A stretch of 64,000 nucleotides of DNA from JAENVU01 sp046598395 (GTDB lineage Bacteria > Actinomycetota > Acidimicrobiia > IMCC26256 > JAENVU01). Below the pieces are notes generated by a model. The model was given only the letters and a program-made list of their open reading frames with translations. It ran no database searches and was not told the DNA's origin. The translations under genes were made by a program, and so were the position numbers. The stretch lies in contig JBKJIQ010000013.1 of assembly GCA_046598395.1 (NCBI GenBank), positions 1 through 64,000 of the forward strand. The letters are read 5' to 3'. Of this stretch, positions 32,833 to 44,350 are shown piece by piece; position 1 is the first letter of the stretch, and each line of letters opens with the position of its first letter.

Positions 32833-34140
32833 CTAATAGTCGCGTGGCGCGCGATCAGGGACCGGGTCGCCAGCTTTCGCTCGTCGAAGTGGACCGCGCA
32901 CGAGGAGGCCCATCACCAGCGCGGACGTGGCCGCACCAGCCACGAAGCCAACTTCGACCCGTGTGAGCACATCATCTCCGAGTACCACGCAGAGCGCGAG
33001 CACCACCACACCACTCGCCCACCCGTAACTGACCCGATTCGGACATTCCAGGGCAACGAGCGCCGATCCGTACGTCACGGCAAGTAAATACACACAGGAT
33101 CCCGCGGCCAGGAACGCGAAATCCCGAGCGCCCAATGCGAAGCCGCGGCCCCAACCCAGTTCGACCACCGTGGGACCAAGGGCGGCGGCGCCGATGGTCG
33201 CCACGACCACGAGGACGGCGAGGGCGCGCGCCAGTGCGCTGGTCTCATCGGCGAGCGACTCCGCCTGGCCACCGCCCGCGTGATGCGACAGCCTCGGCAC
33301 CAACGCGGCCTGCGCGGCCTGGAAGAGGAACACCGGCACCCGTGCCACGAGCAGACTCGCCACAAACGCGCTCGTGAGCGCGGCGTTGCTCGGAGCAAGC
33401 AGGCGCACGAACACGGGCCCGAGATTCACCAGCGCCTGCGCGCACACCGACGCTCCCAGCAGCCACCCAAGTGAGCGCGTCAGCTCACGCCACGATGACG
33501 GTGGTCCCGGCGCCACCAAGACAACCCGATCACCACGCGACAGGCCTACCGCTATCCCGATGAAGGGCGCGAGCGCGAGGACCAGTCCGTACGGCCCTGC
33601 ATGTTCGACTCCCACGACCGCGAGCACGATGACGCCAAACAGTCGGCTCGCCGATTCGGCCCCGATGAGCCGACCGTAGGCACCGAAGCGTGATTCGCCG
33701 GCGAGCAGACCCCGAACCAGAAACTCGGCCACGGTGCCCACGAACAGGACCACGAACGCGCCGAACAGCACTCCGTCATCGCCGAAGAGTTTCCGGGTCA
33801 ACACCGAACCAAAGGCGACGATGAGCACGACCAACACCGCGGTGAAACCCGCCGACGCAATCGCCGCCCGGCGTACGACCGGGCCGACCCCCAGGCCCTG
33901 AGCACGGCGGCTCGCGATGGCGCGCGCCACCTCCTGCTCCACCGGAAGCCCCACCGCGTTTCCCAGGAGAAATCCCACCACCCAGAGCGTGGACAGCCCC
34001 GAGGACTCGTTCGCTCCGAGTGCCCGGCCAGTAGTGGCAAGGAAGAGATAGGTGAGCACGCCACTGATCGCGACCCATACCCCGATGGTCCCGGTTCCCT
34101 CAGGAAGCACGCCCGCCACTCGCCGGGCTCGTCCCGTCAT
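32833..34140 (-). CDS. polysaccharide/oligosaccharide flippase (Wzx/MATE-like), paralogue 1
   Basis: 435 residues with about 12-13 helices, starting MTGRARRVAGVLPEGTGTIGVW. Signature stretches are LPVEQEVARAIASRRAQGLG and SLGWLLGASVCAQALVNLGPV. They closely match the second flippase at 47430 (LPLEQEVGRALAHRRAQDLG and SLGWLLAGSLLMQALGYSVL), so the two are paralogues. Such proteins flip lipid-linked sugars across the cytoplasmic membrane. It is the first gene of the sqdB operon (95-base gap to sqdB) and divergent from metH. Confidence 0.82.
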   Translation of the reverse strand: MTGRARRVAGVLPEGTGTIGVWVAISGVLTYLFLATTGRALGANESSGLSTLWVVGFLLGNAVGLPVEQEVARAIASRRAQGLGVGPVVRRAAIASAGFTAVLVVLIVAFGSVLTRKLFGDDGVLFGAFVVLFVGTVAEFLVRGLLAGESRFGAYGRLIGAESASRLFGVIVLAVVGVEHAGPYGLVLALAPFIGIAVGLSRGDRVVLVAPGPPSSWRELTRSLGWLLGASVCAQALVNLGPVFVRLLAPSNAALTSAFVASLLVARVPVFLFQAAQAALVPRLSHHAGGGQAESLADETSALARALAVLVVVATIGAAALGPTVVELGWGRGFALGARDFAFLAAGSCVYLLAVTYGSALVALECPNRVSYGWASGVVVLALCVVLGDDVLTRVEVGFVAGAATSALVMGLLVRGPLRRAKAGDPVPDRAPRDY

Positions 34141-34282
34141 CCCTCGCCTACCCAACCGGTTCGACCCGGCCTGCGACCGCACACCGGGACCGGTTCTCCT
34201 CCATCGGCCGACGGTACCCGACACTCGTCGCCCACCTACGCGAAGGGTCAGAAGAGGTCGACCCAGTACCCTCTTGGCCAAC

Positions 34283-37744
<3,462 letters not shown>

Positions 37745-37758
37745 CGAAAGTTCAGCCC

Positions 37759-37809
37759 CGAACTTGCGTCACTTTCCCACCCACCAGGTGGGTTTGTGAC
37801 GCAAGTTCG
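37759..37809. terminator. bidirectional terminator between metH and the GT2-methyltransferase gene
   Basis: A perfect 14-bp inverted repeat (CGAACTTGCGTCAC at 37759-37772 with its complement at 37796-37809) encloses a second stem, CCCAC at 37780-37784 with GTGGG at 37788-37792. It lies exactly between two convergent stop codons (37744 and 37814). The long perfect stem would fold on either strand. T-runs are short, so termination would depend on stem strength. The unusual perfection also fits a dispersed palindromic element. Confidence 0.75.
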
Positions 37810-37813
37810 GTGT

Positions 37814-39262
37814 CTAGGCCGGCGCGGTTGCGATGAGCAGGACCGACTGCCCCACCGAAACAGTTCGTCCCGTTTCGAACTTGCGCACCACGGGGACGGC
37901 GAGGCGGTCATACAGCTTGACCGGAATCTCCGATGTGGGGATCTGGCGCAAACGGCGTGCGAACACCCACCAGACGAACGCACCGAGACTGTTCACGTAC
38001 CGAGCGTCAACGACGTCGAACCCCGCCCGATCGACCAGCGTCACGAGGTGCGAACGTCGATAGCGGCGACGGTGGCCGACCAAGCGGTCGAAGTCGCTGT
38101 ACAGGCCATCGAACGCCGGGACGAACAGGATCACGCGGCCGCCCGGCTTGAGGCGGCGCCGAATCTCCACGAGCGCGCCGAGGTCGTCATCGATGTGTTC
38201 GAGCACGTTGACGAGGAGCACAGAATCGAACCGGGGTTCCTCGGGCAGGCTTTCGAGATCCGAATGCGCAACCTCGACTCCCGGCACCGATCCGTACTCT
38301 TCTTCCAGCCGCTCGACACACCGCTTCGAGAGGTCGATCGCAAGGACTTGACGGCCCGACTTCGCCAATCTGCCAGTGAAATCACCGTGGCCGGCGCCGA
38401 CCTCGAGGACCTGATCGCCGAAGTGCGGCGCACACAGATCGAAGATCCAGTCCTGATAGTTCTGCGCTGAGCGTAACGAATCCAACGTTGTCGCGAGTTC
38501 GTTGTCGGACTCTTCGAAGTCCACCGGGAGTTCATCGCGCACGACCTGATGGCCGTTAGCGCGCTCCAGCAGCGGCGAGTAGCGAACGATCGAGTAGATC
38601 GCGCGCATGCCATCCTTCCAACCGATCTTCTTGCCTTCGGCGTAGGTACGACCCGCATACGAGATCCCGGTCTCGTACACCCGCCACCCGGCGCGGGCGA
38701 CCTTCGCGGTGATCTCCGGTTCGATCCCGAAGCGGTCTTCCTGGAGATCCAAACTCTGCACGAGCTCCCGACGGAAGGCCTTGTAACAAGTCTCCATATC
38801 GGTGAGGTTCAGACCAGAAAGCATGTTGGATGCAGTCGTGAGGAAGCGGTTCCCGACCGAGTGCCAGTAATAGAGGACTCGGTGAGGGCCCGAACTCAAG
38901 AACCTCGATCCGTACACCACATCCGCAGAACCATCGAGGAGCGGCTTCAGCAGGATCGCGTACTCCGCGGGGTCGTACTCGAGATCCGCGTCCTGCACGA
39001 TGACGAACTCCGCCGTCGCCTCCGCGAACCCGCGCCGCAACGCTGCACCTTTGCCCATGTTCTCAGGCTGGCGGATCAGGCGGATCCGAGGGTCCGTCAA
39101 CGCCCCGACCAGTTCCGGCGTGCCATCGGTGCTTCCGTCGTCGACGACGACAAGCTCCGCAACATACGGAGAAGCGAGTACCCGTTCGATAATGGTCTGA
39201 ACGGTTGCCATTTCGTTGAAGCACGGCATGACCACACTCAGGCACGGCGTCGGCGATTCCAC
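37814..39262 (-). CDS. fused family 2 glycosyltransferase and class I methyltransferase
   Basis: About 482 residues. The GT2 part (to ~235) has LSVVMPCFNEMATVQTII, VVDDGSTDGT, NMGKGAALRRGF, QDADLEYDP and ETCYKAFRRE, and ends with GRTYAEGKKIGWKDG, typical of dolichyl-phosphate-sugar-synthase-like GT2. The C-terminal part is a SAM methyltransferase (VLEVGAGHGDFT, then LVNVLEHIDDDLGAL). The GTG at 39262 has GGGGGA upstream; in-frame starts at 39277 and 39292 are alternatives. One chain would glycosylate a lipid carrier or glycan and methylate it. This fusion occurs in other bacteria. Confidence 0.88.
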   Translation of the reverse strand: MESPTPCLSVVMPCFNEMATVQTIIERVLASPYVAELVVVDDGSTDGTPELVGALTDPRIRLIRQPENMGKGAALRRGFAEATAEFVIVQDADLEYDPAEYAILLKPLLDGSADVVYGSRFLSSGPHRVLYYWHSVGNRFLTTASNMLSGLNLTDMETCYKAFRRELVQSLDLQEDRFGIEPEITAKVARAGWRVYETGISYAGRTYAEGKKIGWKDGMRAIYSIVRYSPLLERANGHQVVRDELPVDFEESDNELATTLDSLRSAQNYQDWIFDLCAPHFGDQVLEVGAGHGDFTGRLAKSGRQVLAIDLSKRCVERLEEEYGSVPGVEVAHSDLESLPEEPRFDSVLLVNVLEHIDDDLGALVEIRRRLKPGGRVILFVPAFDGLYSDFDRLVGHRRRYRRSHLVTLVDRAGFDVVDARYVNSLGAFVWWVFARRLRQIPTSEIPVKLYDRLAVPVVRKFETGRTVSVGQSVLLIATAPA

Positions 39263-39332
39263 CCAACAATCCCCCATCGACGAAACGGCCACGAGTGTAG
39301 AGCGCGGCCCCGCGAAGACCCTCGATCTTGCT

Positions 39333-40784
39333 CTAGGAACAATCCGGGATCAGCGCTTCGATCGCCGCGCTGAGACTGTCCACCTCGGCCTTCGTCGGTT
39401 CCCGTTGCTCAGCGGCGCCGGCGGCCGCGACGCCGAACTCCGGACCGGTGATCATTCGATCCCCGATGCACTCCGCCGTCCGGCCCGGAGCGCCCCCGCC
39501 CACTAACTCGCTCACGACGCTGCTGCGCACCGCAGCAAAGCCGAGCGCAGTTTCCGCGACATTTGGCGGTCCGAGCGCCGAGCGCCCGGGGTCACAACCA
39601 CGGATCGAAAGCCCGTCGTCCGCCAGCGTGATTGCTCCCGCCGGCATCGCAGCCGCCCACAGGCGCACCGCGCCACTGATCGTGGCGGCACCGGCCCGAT
39701 CTCGGGCCACCAATTTCACATCAACACACGTCTTCTTCTTGGTACCCGAGATCAGTTCCTTGCCGTTCCCCCACGCATCGGCGGCCTGGAGCGACACCGC
39801 GGCCGGGAGACGGCTGGACAACAGGAAGTACAGATCGACCGCACCGAAATCGTCCGGTTGATCGCCGCCGAGCCGACGGTCGCCCGCGCGCAACTTCGGA
39901 CGCCGGAGCGGTGGAAGGGCCGCGACCGTGGTGGATCGCGTCGGCAGCAGCAGCTGGAGCTGCGTGTTGGGCGGGCGGTGAAAGGCCGCCGCGAGTCCGC
40001 GCCGATGCTTGGCGGCAAGAATCACATCGACCATCGGGGGACCGAACGCGTAGGGCGACTCGAACGAGGCCGCCACCACTCCATTGGCTGCCTCGCCCGC
40101 GGCCGTCGGCGCGTCCGGACTCTTCGGGCCCGAGTTCTGACGTGGCGCACCCTCGGCCTTGTCCACGAAGCGTTGCTCCCGTGGGCTCAGCGCGAAGTAG
40201 TACTTCGCTTCGATACGAGTTGCATCACCCTCCACCAGCGCCACGACGGCGTCGTCGGCCCCTGACGTCTTCGCTCGATCACGCAACCGATTCAAGTTGT
40301 AATGCTGATCTTGGAGCGCATGGGTCAGCTCGTGCGCCAAGGTCACCCTCGTCTCGGCATCAATCTTCTTGCCGCGTACCACGATGTCTTTGTGGTCGGG
40401 GTCGTAATACGCCAGCACACTCGACCGGCTCACCTCGTCCGTGGTCTTCAACAGATCGAACGAACCGTCCACCAGACCCAGTGCGCGCAACTCGGCCTCA
40501 CCCGCTTGGAGCTCGCGGCGATCCTTGCGGGACACCTTGGAATCAGAGGAGGTGACCCGCTTGCGAAATTTCGCTACTGACAGGAACGTGGCCGGGACGG
40601 CGTGTTTGAACCGAAGATGCCGGAACTTTTCGACCTGCTTCGCGATCGGCAACAGCCGCGGGTCCCACCCCTGGTACCGAGTAGTTGCCGCCGCGGAACC
40701 ACTCGAACAACTGCCCAGTCCCAGAGCAACCACCACGATCGTGGCGATCACACGTGCCTGAGGACAACGCGGGGAGCGGGACAT
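39333..40784 (-). CDS. secreted zinc-metalloprotease-like lipoprotein (HExxH)
   Basis: 483 residues. The signal ends with LGSC (Cys26), a good lipobox. The middle contains LAHELTHALQDQHYN, an HELTH zinc motif near residues 151-155, and ALVEGDATRIEAKYYF supplies a possible third ligand Glu about 25 residues on, as in gluzincin-like folds. The C-terminal half is Ala/Gly-rich with several Cys and no named domain. It is probably extracellular. A precise peptidase family cannot be assigned, and a catalytically active protein is inferred only from the motif. Confidence 0.72.
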   Translation of the reverse strand: MSRSPRCPQARVIATIVVVALGLGSCSSGSAAATTRYQGWDPRLLPIAKQVEKFRHLRFKHAVPATFLSVAKFRKRVTSSDSKVSRKDRRELQAGEAELRALGLVDGSFDLLKTTDEVSRSSVLAYYDPDHKDIVVRGKKIDAETRVTLAHELTHALQDQHYNLNRLRDRAKTSGADDAVVALVEGDATRIEAKYYFALSPREQRFVDKAEGAPRQNSGPKSPDAPTAAGEAANGVVAASFESPYAFGPPMVDVILAAKHRRGLAAAFHRPPNTQLQLLLPTRSTTVAALPPLRRPKLRAGDRRLGGDQPDDFGAVDLYFLLSSRLPAAVSLQAADAWGNGKELISGTKKKTCVDVKLVARDRAGAATISGAVRLWAAAMPAGAITLADDGLSIRGCDPGRSALGPPNVAETALGFAAVRSSVVSELVGGGAPGRTAECIGDRMITGPEFGVAAAGAAEQREPTKAEVDSLSAAIEALIPDCS

Positions 40785-40801
40785 CGGACCAGGCTATGGC
40801 C

Positions 40802-41689
40802 TCAGGGTGCGAGGATCGCTCGCGCCACGAGATCGGTTCCGGCGGCGGTGAGGATTGCCAGGTAGAGCAGACCAGTTGCCGCCATGACTGCCGAGTAGAA
40901 CCGTTCGCGCACTGCAAACCATGTCGCCGCCAGAAGCAGCGCCGTGGTGATCGCCGATACGACCCACATCCATCCGAGCAGACCGCCGTATCCATCACCA
41001 TGATCGCCGCGCAACACGCCGATCATCCCGGGCGGAAGCAGCATGACCACGACTTCCGCGGGCCAGATGTACGCCCCCCAACGCACGAGTTCCTTGATGG
41101 GCTCGCGCGGAAGCCCGGGCTGGGTGAGATACCAATGTCCGAGCAACATCGCGTCGGTCACCACCCCCAGGAACGCCGCGCCGATCATGAGCCGCGCCAC
41201 TGCGATCCCCATCGGCCCACCCGCGATTGCCGCGGCGCCGACCAGCCCGACCGCTCCGAAGATTGGCGCCGCGAGGTCGAGCAACGGAGGAAACTCCGGA
41301 CCGGGCCACTCCGCGGGTTCCGCTCGCTCCACTCCATCGGGAGCCACGCGCTCGCCCAGGTCGGCCATGGCCGCGACGCGCGCCGCGGAGCGCGTCTGCG
41401 CGGTCCGAGCCGCGCTCACCCCTGCACGGCGCCGGATCACACTGACCACGAGCGCGACCGTGGCGCTGACCACGAGCCCGGCCGCGCCGACGAGCAGAAG
41501 AACGTGACCGGTTCCGCCGTGACCCGCTTGGAGTTCAGCCGCGAATGCGCCGATCGCGAGCAGGCCGAAGACGCTGCGCAATAACCAGCCGTACCCGAGG
41601 CTCACCAGGCGACCACGGGTCGTGACCCACAGAAACAACAATCCACCCGCGGCCCACTGGAGCAGGATCGCGGGGAGGTCGAGATGCAC
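40802..41689 (-). CDS. integral membrane protein of unknown function
   Basis: 295 residues from a GTG one base after the stop of the M24 peptidase gene, preceded by GCTGAGG. About eight helices in two blocks (residues 1-75 and 140-290) are split by a ~50-residue cytosolic linker with charged residues (RTAQTRSAARVAAMADLGERV). Trp-rich segments (WGAYIWPAEVVVMLLPPG) are present. No catalytic motif stands out. It looks like the last gene of an operon with the M24 peptidase and the lipoyl genes. Confidence 0.7.
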   Translation of the reverse strand: MHLDLPAILLQWAAGGLLFLWVTTRGRLVSLGYGWLLRSVFGLLAIGAFAAELQAGHGGTGHVLLLVGAAGLVVSATVALVVSVIRRRAGVSAARTAQTRSAARVAAMADLGERVAPDGVERAEPAEWPGPEFPPLLDLAAPIFGAVGLVGAAAIAGGPMGIAVARLMIGAAFLGVVTDAMLLGHWYLTQPGLPREPIKELVRWGAYIWPAEVVVMLLPPGMIGVLRGDHGDGYGGLLGWMWVVSAITTALLLAATWFAVRERFYSAVMAATGLLYLAILTAAGTDLVARAILAP

Positions 41690-41690
41690 C

Positions 41691-42794
41691 TCAGCCCACC
41701 ACGCTGAGCTCGCGGCCGGCGAGGTTGAGACGATCCGGGCCGTCGTTGGTCGCCACGACGATGTCTTCGAGCCGCATCCCGAAGCGGCCGGGGAAGTAGA
41801 CCCCGGGCTCGACACTGAACGCGTGGCCGGCGGCCAGCACCGCCGCGTTTCCCGCCACCAGATACGGGTCCTCGTGCGCTTCAAGCCCTATCCCGTGACC
41901 GATGCGATGGATGAATGCATCGGCAAGCCCGTGCTCTGCCAGTGAACGCCGTGCCACCGCGTCGACCGCCTCGCATGGCGTGCCCACCGTTGCGGCTTGC
42001 ACCGCGAGTTCCTGGGCCACGGTCAGCGCGGCATAGGTATCCGCCACCTCACTGGTCGGCTCGCCCACCACGAACATACGCGTGATGTCCGAGCAGTAGC
42101 CGTGCATTGTCCCGCCGAAATCGCAGACGACCACATCGCCATCAGCGATCACCCGCGAGCCCGCGTCGTGGTGCGGCGAAGCCCCATTGGGACCGCTGCC
42201 GACGATCGCGAAGTTGGCGCGCTGGTGCCCGGCCGCCATGATTCGTTCGACCAGCTCTCGACTGACGTCGATCTCCGACCGCCCCGCGAACGGTCGGGCT
42301 CGCATCTCCACCGCGATGGCATCGACGCCATGAGACGCAGCGCGTAGCGCCTCGATTTCGGCCGCGTCCTTCACCACCCGCAGCGGACTCGTGATCGCAT
42401 TCGCCGGCGAGAACCGCGCCTGGGGCAACCCAGATTGCAACGCAAGAGTAAACCGCGTCCAGGTGAGATCGCCGATGGCAACGTGACGCGCGCCGCCAAC
42501 CAGCGCGGTCACGATCGCAATCGGATCCTCGGTCTCCGACCAGGGCCGGACGATGCACGATCCGTTGTTCGGCACTCTCGGGGCTTCCAGCGCGGGTACG
42601 ACCAATGCCGCCTCACCGTCGCGCCGGATCACCAACATGGTGAGGCGTTCGAGGGGCATGGCTTCGTAACCGGTGAAGTACGGCAGGTCAGCACCCACCG
42701 ACAGCAACAGCGCGTCGACTCCGGCGGCGGCGAGCGCGGTCCGAACCCTCGCTTGGCGCGCGCGAAATGGATCGCCGAGCGTCGCGTCGCTCAC
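41691..42794 (-). CDS. M24-family aminopeptidase P/Xaa-Pro dipeptidase
   Basis: 367 residues from a GTG overlapping the LipB-LipA stop (GTGA). The N-terminal creatinase-like domain holds LLLSVGADLPYFTGYEAMPLE. The C-terminal pita-bread domain has metal ligands in VVVCDFGGTMHGYCSDITRMF (two Asp), HRIGHGIGLEAHEDP (His), FSVEPGVYFPGRFGMRLED (two Glu) and the catalytic-site His. It cleaves bonds involving Pro. Overlap with the lipoyl fusion suggests shared transcription but no evident pathway link. Confidence 0.92.
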   Translation of the reverse strand: MSDATLGDPFRARQARVRTALAAAGVDALLLSVGADLPYFTGYEAMPLERLTMLVIRRDGEAALVVPALEAPRVPNNGSCIVRPWSETEDPIAIVTALVGGARHVAIGDLTWTRFTLALQSGLPQARFSPANAITSPLRVVKDAAEIEALRAASHGVDAIAVEMRARPFAGRSEIDVSRELVERIMAAGHQRANFAIVGSGPNGASPHHDAGSRVIADGDVVVCDFGGTMHGYCSDITRMFVVGEPTSEVADTYAALTVAQELAVQAATVGTPCEAVDAVARRSLAEHGLADAFIHRIGHGIGLEAHEDPYLVAGNAAVLAAGHAFSVEPGVYFPGRFGMRLEDIVVATNDGPDRLNLAGRELSVVG

Positions 42795-44350
42795 GCGGGC
42801 ACCGTCACCGTCGCGTCGGCCGCGTCGCGAGCGTGATAGCTGGAACGCACCAGCGGGCCGGACTCCACGTGGGCGAACCCAAGGCTGCGCGCAAACTCGC
42901 CGAGCTCGTCGAACTCCTGGGGCGTGACCCACCGGGCCACCGGCAGGTGGTCCGCCGAGGGTTGGAGGTATTGACCGAGCGTCAGGATGTCGACCCCCAC
43001 GGCCCGCAGGTCTGCGATGGCGGCTCGCGCTTCAGCGGTCGTCTCACCCATCCCGAGGATGACGCCGGATTTTGCGACCAGACCCGCATCCTTCGCTCGG
43101 GCCAGAACGCCGAGCGATCGGGCGTATCCCGCCGAAGGTCGCGCCAGTCGTTGGAGCCGCGCCACCGTCTCGAGGTTGTGGTTCAAGATGTCGGGTCGGG
43201 CATCGAAGATCACCCCGAGGGCATCGGCATCGCCTTTGCAATCGGGGATCAGCACCTCGATCGTGGTGTGGGGATTGCGATCGCGCACGGCGCGGATGGT
43301 GGCGGCGAATCCGGCCGCGCCGCCGTCGGGAACATCGTCACGCGCCACGCTGGTAATGACCGCGTGCACGAGGCCGAGCGTGGCGACGGCACTGGCAACG
43401 CGCCCCGGCTCGTCGACATCGATGGGAAACGGCTTTCGGGTATCCACCAGGCAGAACCCGCATGCTCTGGTGCAGCGATCGCCGAGGATCATGAACGTCG
43501 CCGTGCGTTGCGACCAACACTCGAAAATGTTGGGACAGCCCGCTTCCTCACACACCGTGTGCAGTGCCTGCTCGTGCACAAGCGTCTTGAGTTTGCGGTA
43601 CTCGGGGCCGAGATCCGCGGTGACCTTCATCCACACGGGACGACGGCCCGGGCCGACACCGTCGGGAACGGCGACGCGCTCGTTGGCAACGGCCGCGTGC
43701 TCAACGGTCAGCGTGCGGCTCACATCGGCCCACGCGCGCGTCACCGCGTCAACCACTTTCGACATCTCCGGAGCAGTTCCCAGACACTTCGCCATCGACG
43801 TCACACCGGCGTCGGTGATCCCGCACGGGATGATGTGGTCGAACATCGCGAGATCGCAATCGACGTTGAGTGCGAAGCCATGCATGGTGCGGCCCCGGGC
43901 GACCCGCACCCCGATCGCTGCGATCTTCTCGTTCCCAATCCAGACGCCGCTGCGACCATCGACGCGCGTACCCACAATGTCGAACTCGGCCAGCGCAACG
44001 ATCAACCCAGATTCGATACGGCGAACGTGGGCGACCACATCGCGCATCCCTGCGGGCGACACCGCGAGTTCACCGATCGGGTAGCCAACAAGCTGGCCGG
44101 GACCGTGATACGTGACGTCACCACCACGGTCAGTCACTATCAACTCGGCGCCCACCGACGCCGCCGACCCGAGAACATGCGCGGGCTCCGCGCGCTTGCC
44201 GAGGGTGTAGGTGTGCGGATGTTCCAGGAGCAACAGGTAGTCGTCCTCGCTGCGGCCATGAATCGCGCGCTGCACCGCCAGTGCCTCGCGATACGAGACC
44301 CGCCCAAGCCAGCGCGAGCGAAGCGGCTTCATGCGCTCGATCCCGGTCAT
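42791..44350 (-). CDS. LipB-LipA fusion: octanoyltransferase joined to lipoyl synthase
   Basis: One 519-residue open frame, starting at ATG 44350 inside the E2 stop (ATGA). Residues 1-~215 are LipB: LEHPHTYTLG, RGGDVTYHGPGQLVGYPI, GNEKIAAIG with catalytic Lys142 and IIPCGI with catalytic Cys176. Residues ~235-519 are LipA: the auxiliary cluster Cys267-x4-Cys272-x5-Cys278, the radical-SAM cluster Cys293-x3-Cys297-x2-Cys300, and RSSYHA at the end. LipB moves octanoate from ACP to the target protein; LipA adds two sulfurs. They are normally separate proteins. The gene lies between E2 and the M24 peptidase. Confidence 0.93.
   Translation of the reverse strand: MTGIERMKPLRSRWLGRVSYREALAVQRAIHGRSEDDYLLLLEHPHTYTLGKRAEPAHVLGSAASVGAELIVTDRGGDVTYHGPGQLVGYPIGELAVSPAGMRDVVAHVRRIESGLIVALAEFDIVGTRVDGRSGVWIGNEKIAAIGVRVARGRTMHGFALNVDCDLAMFDHIIPCGITDAGVTSMAKCLGTAPEMSKVVDAVTRAWADVSRTLTVEHAAVANERVAVPDGVGPGRRPVWMKVTADLGPEYRKLKTLVHEQALHTVCEEAGCPNIFECWSQRTATFMILGDRCTRACGFCLVDTRKPFPIDVDEPGRVASAVATLGLVHAVITSVARDDVPDGGAAGFAATIRAVRDRNPHTTIEVLIPDCKGDADALGVIFDARPDILNHNLETVARLQRLARPSAGYARSLGVLARAKDAGLVAKSGVILGMGETTAEARAAIADLRAVGVDILTLGQYLQPSADHLPVARWVTPQEFDELGEFARSLGFAHVESGPLVRSSYHARDAADATVTVPA

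Noticed and set aside
34141..34282. Cobalamin riboswitch upstream of metH
   Set aside because: The 142-base space has no B12-box core (GCCACTG) and no matching helices. Its length is also short for that riboswitch.
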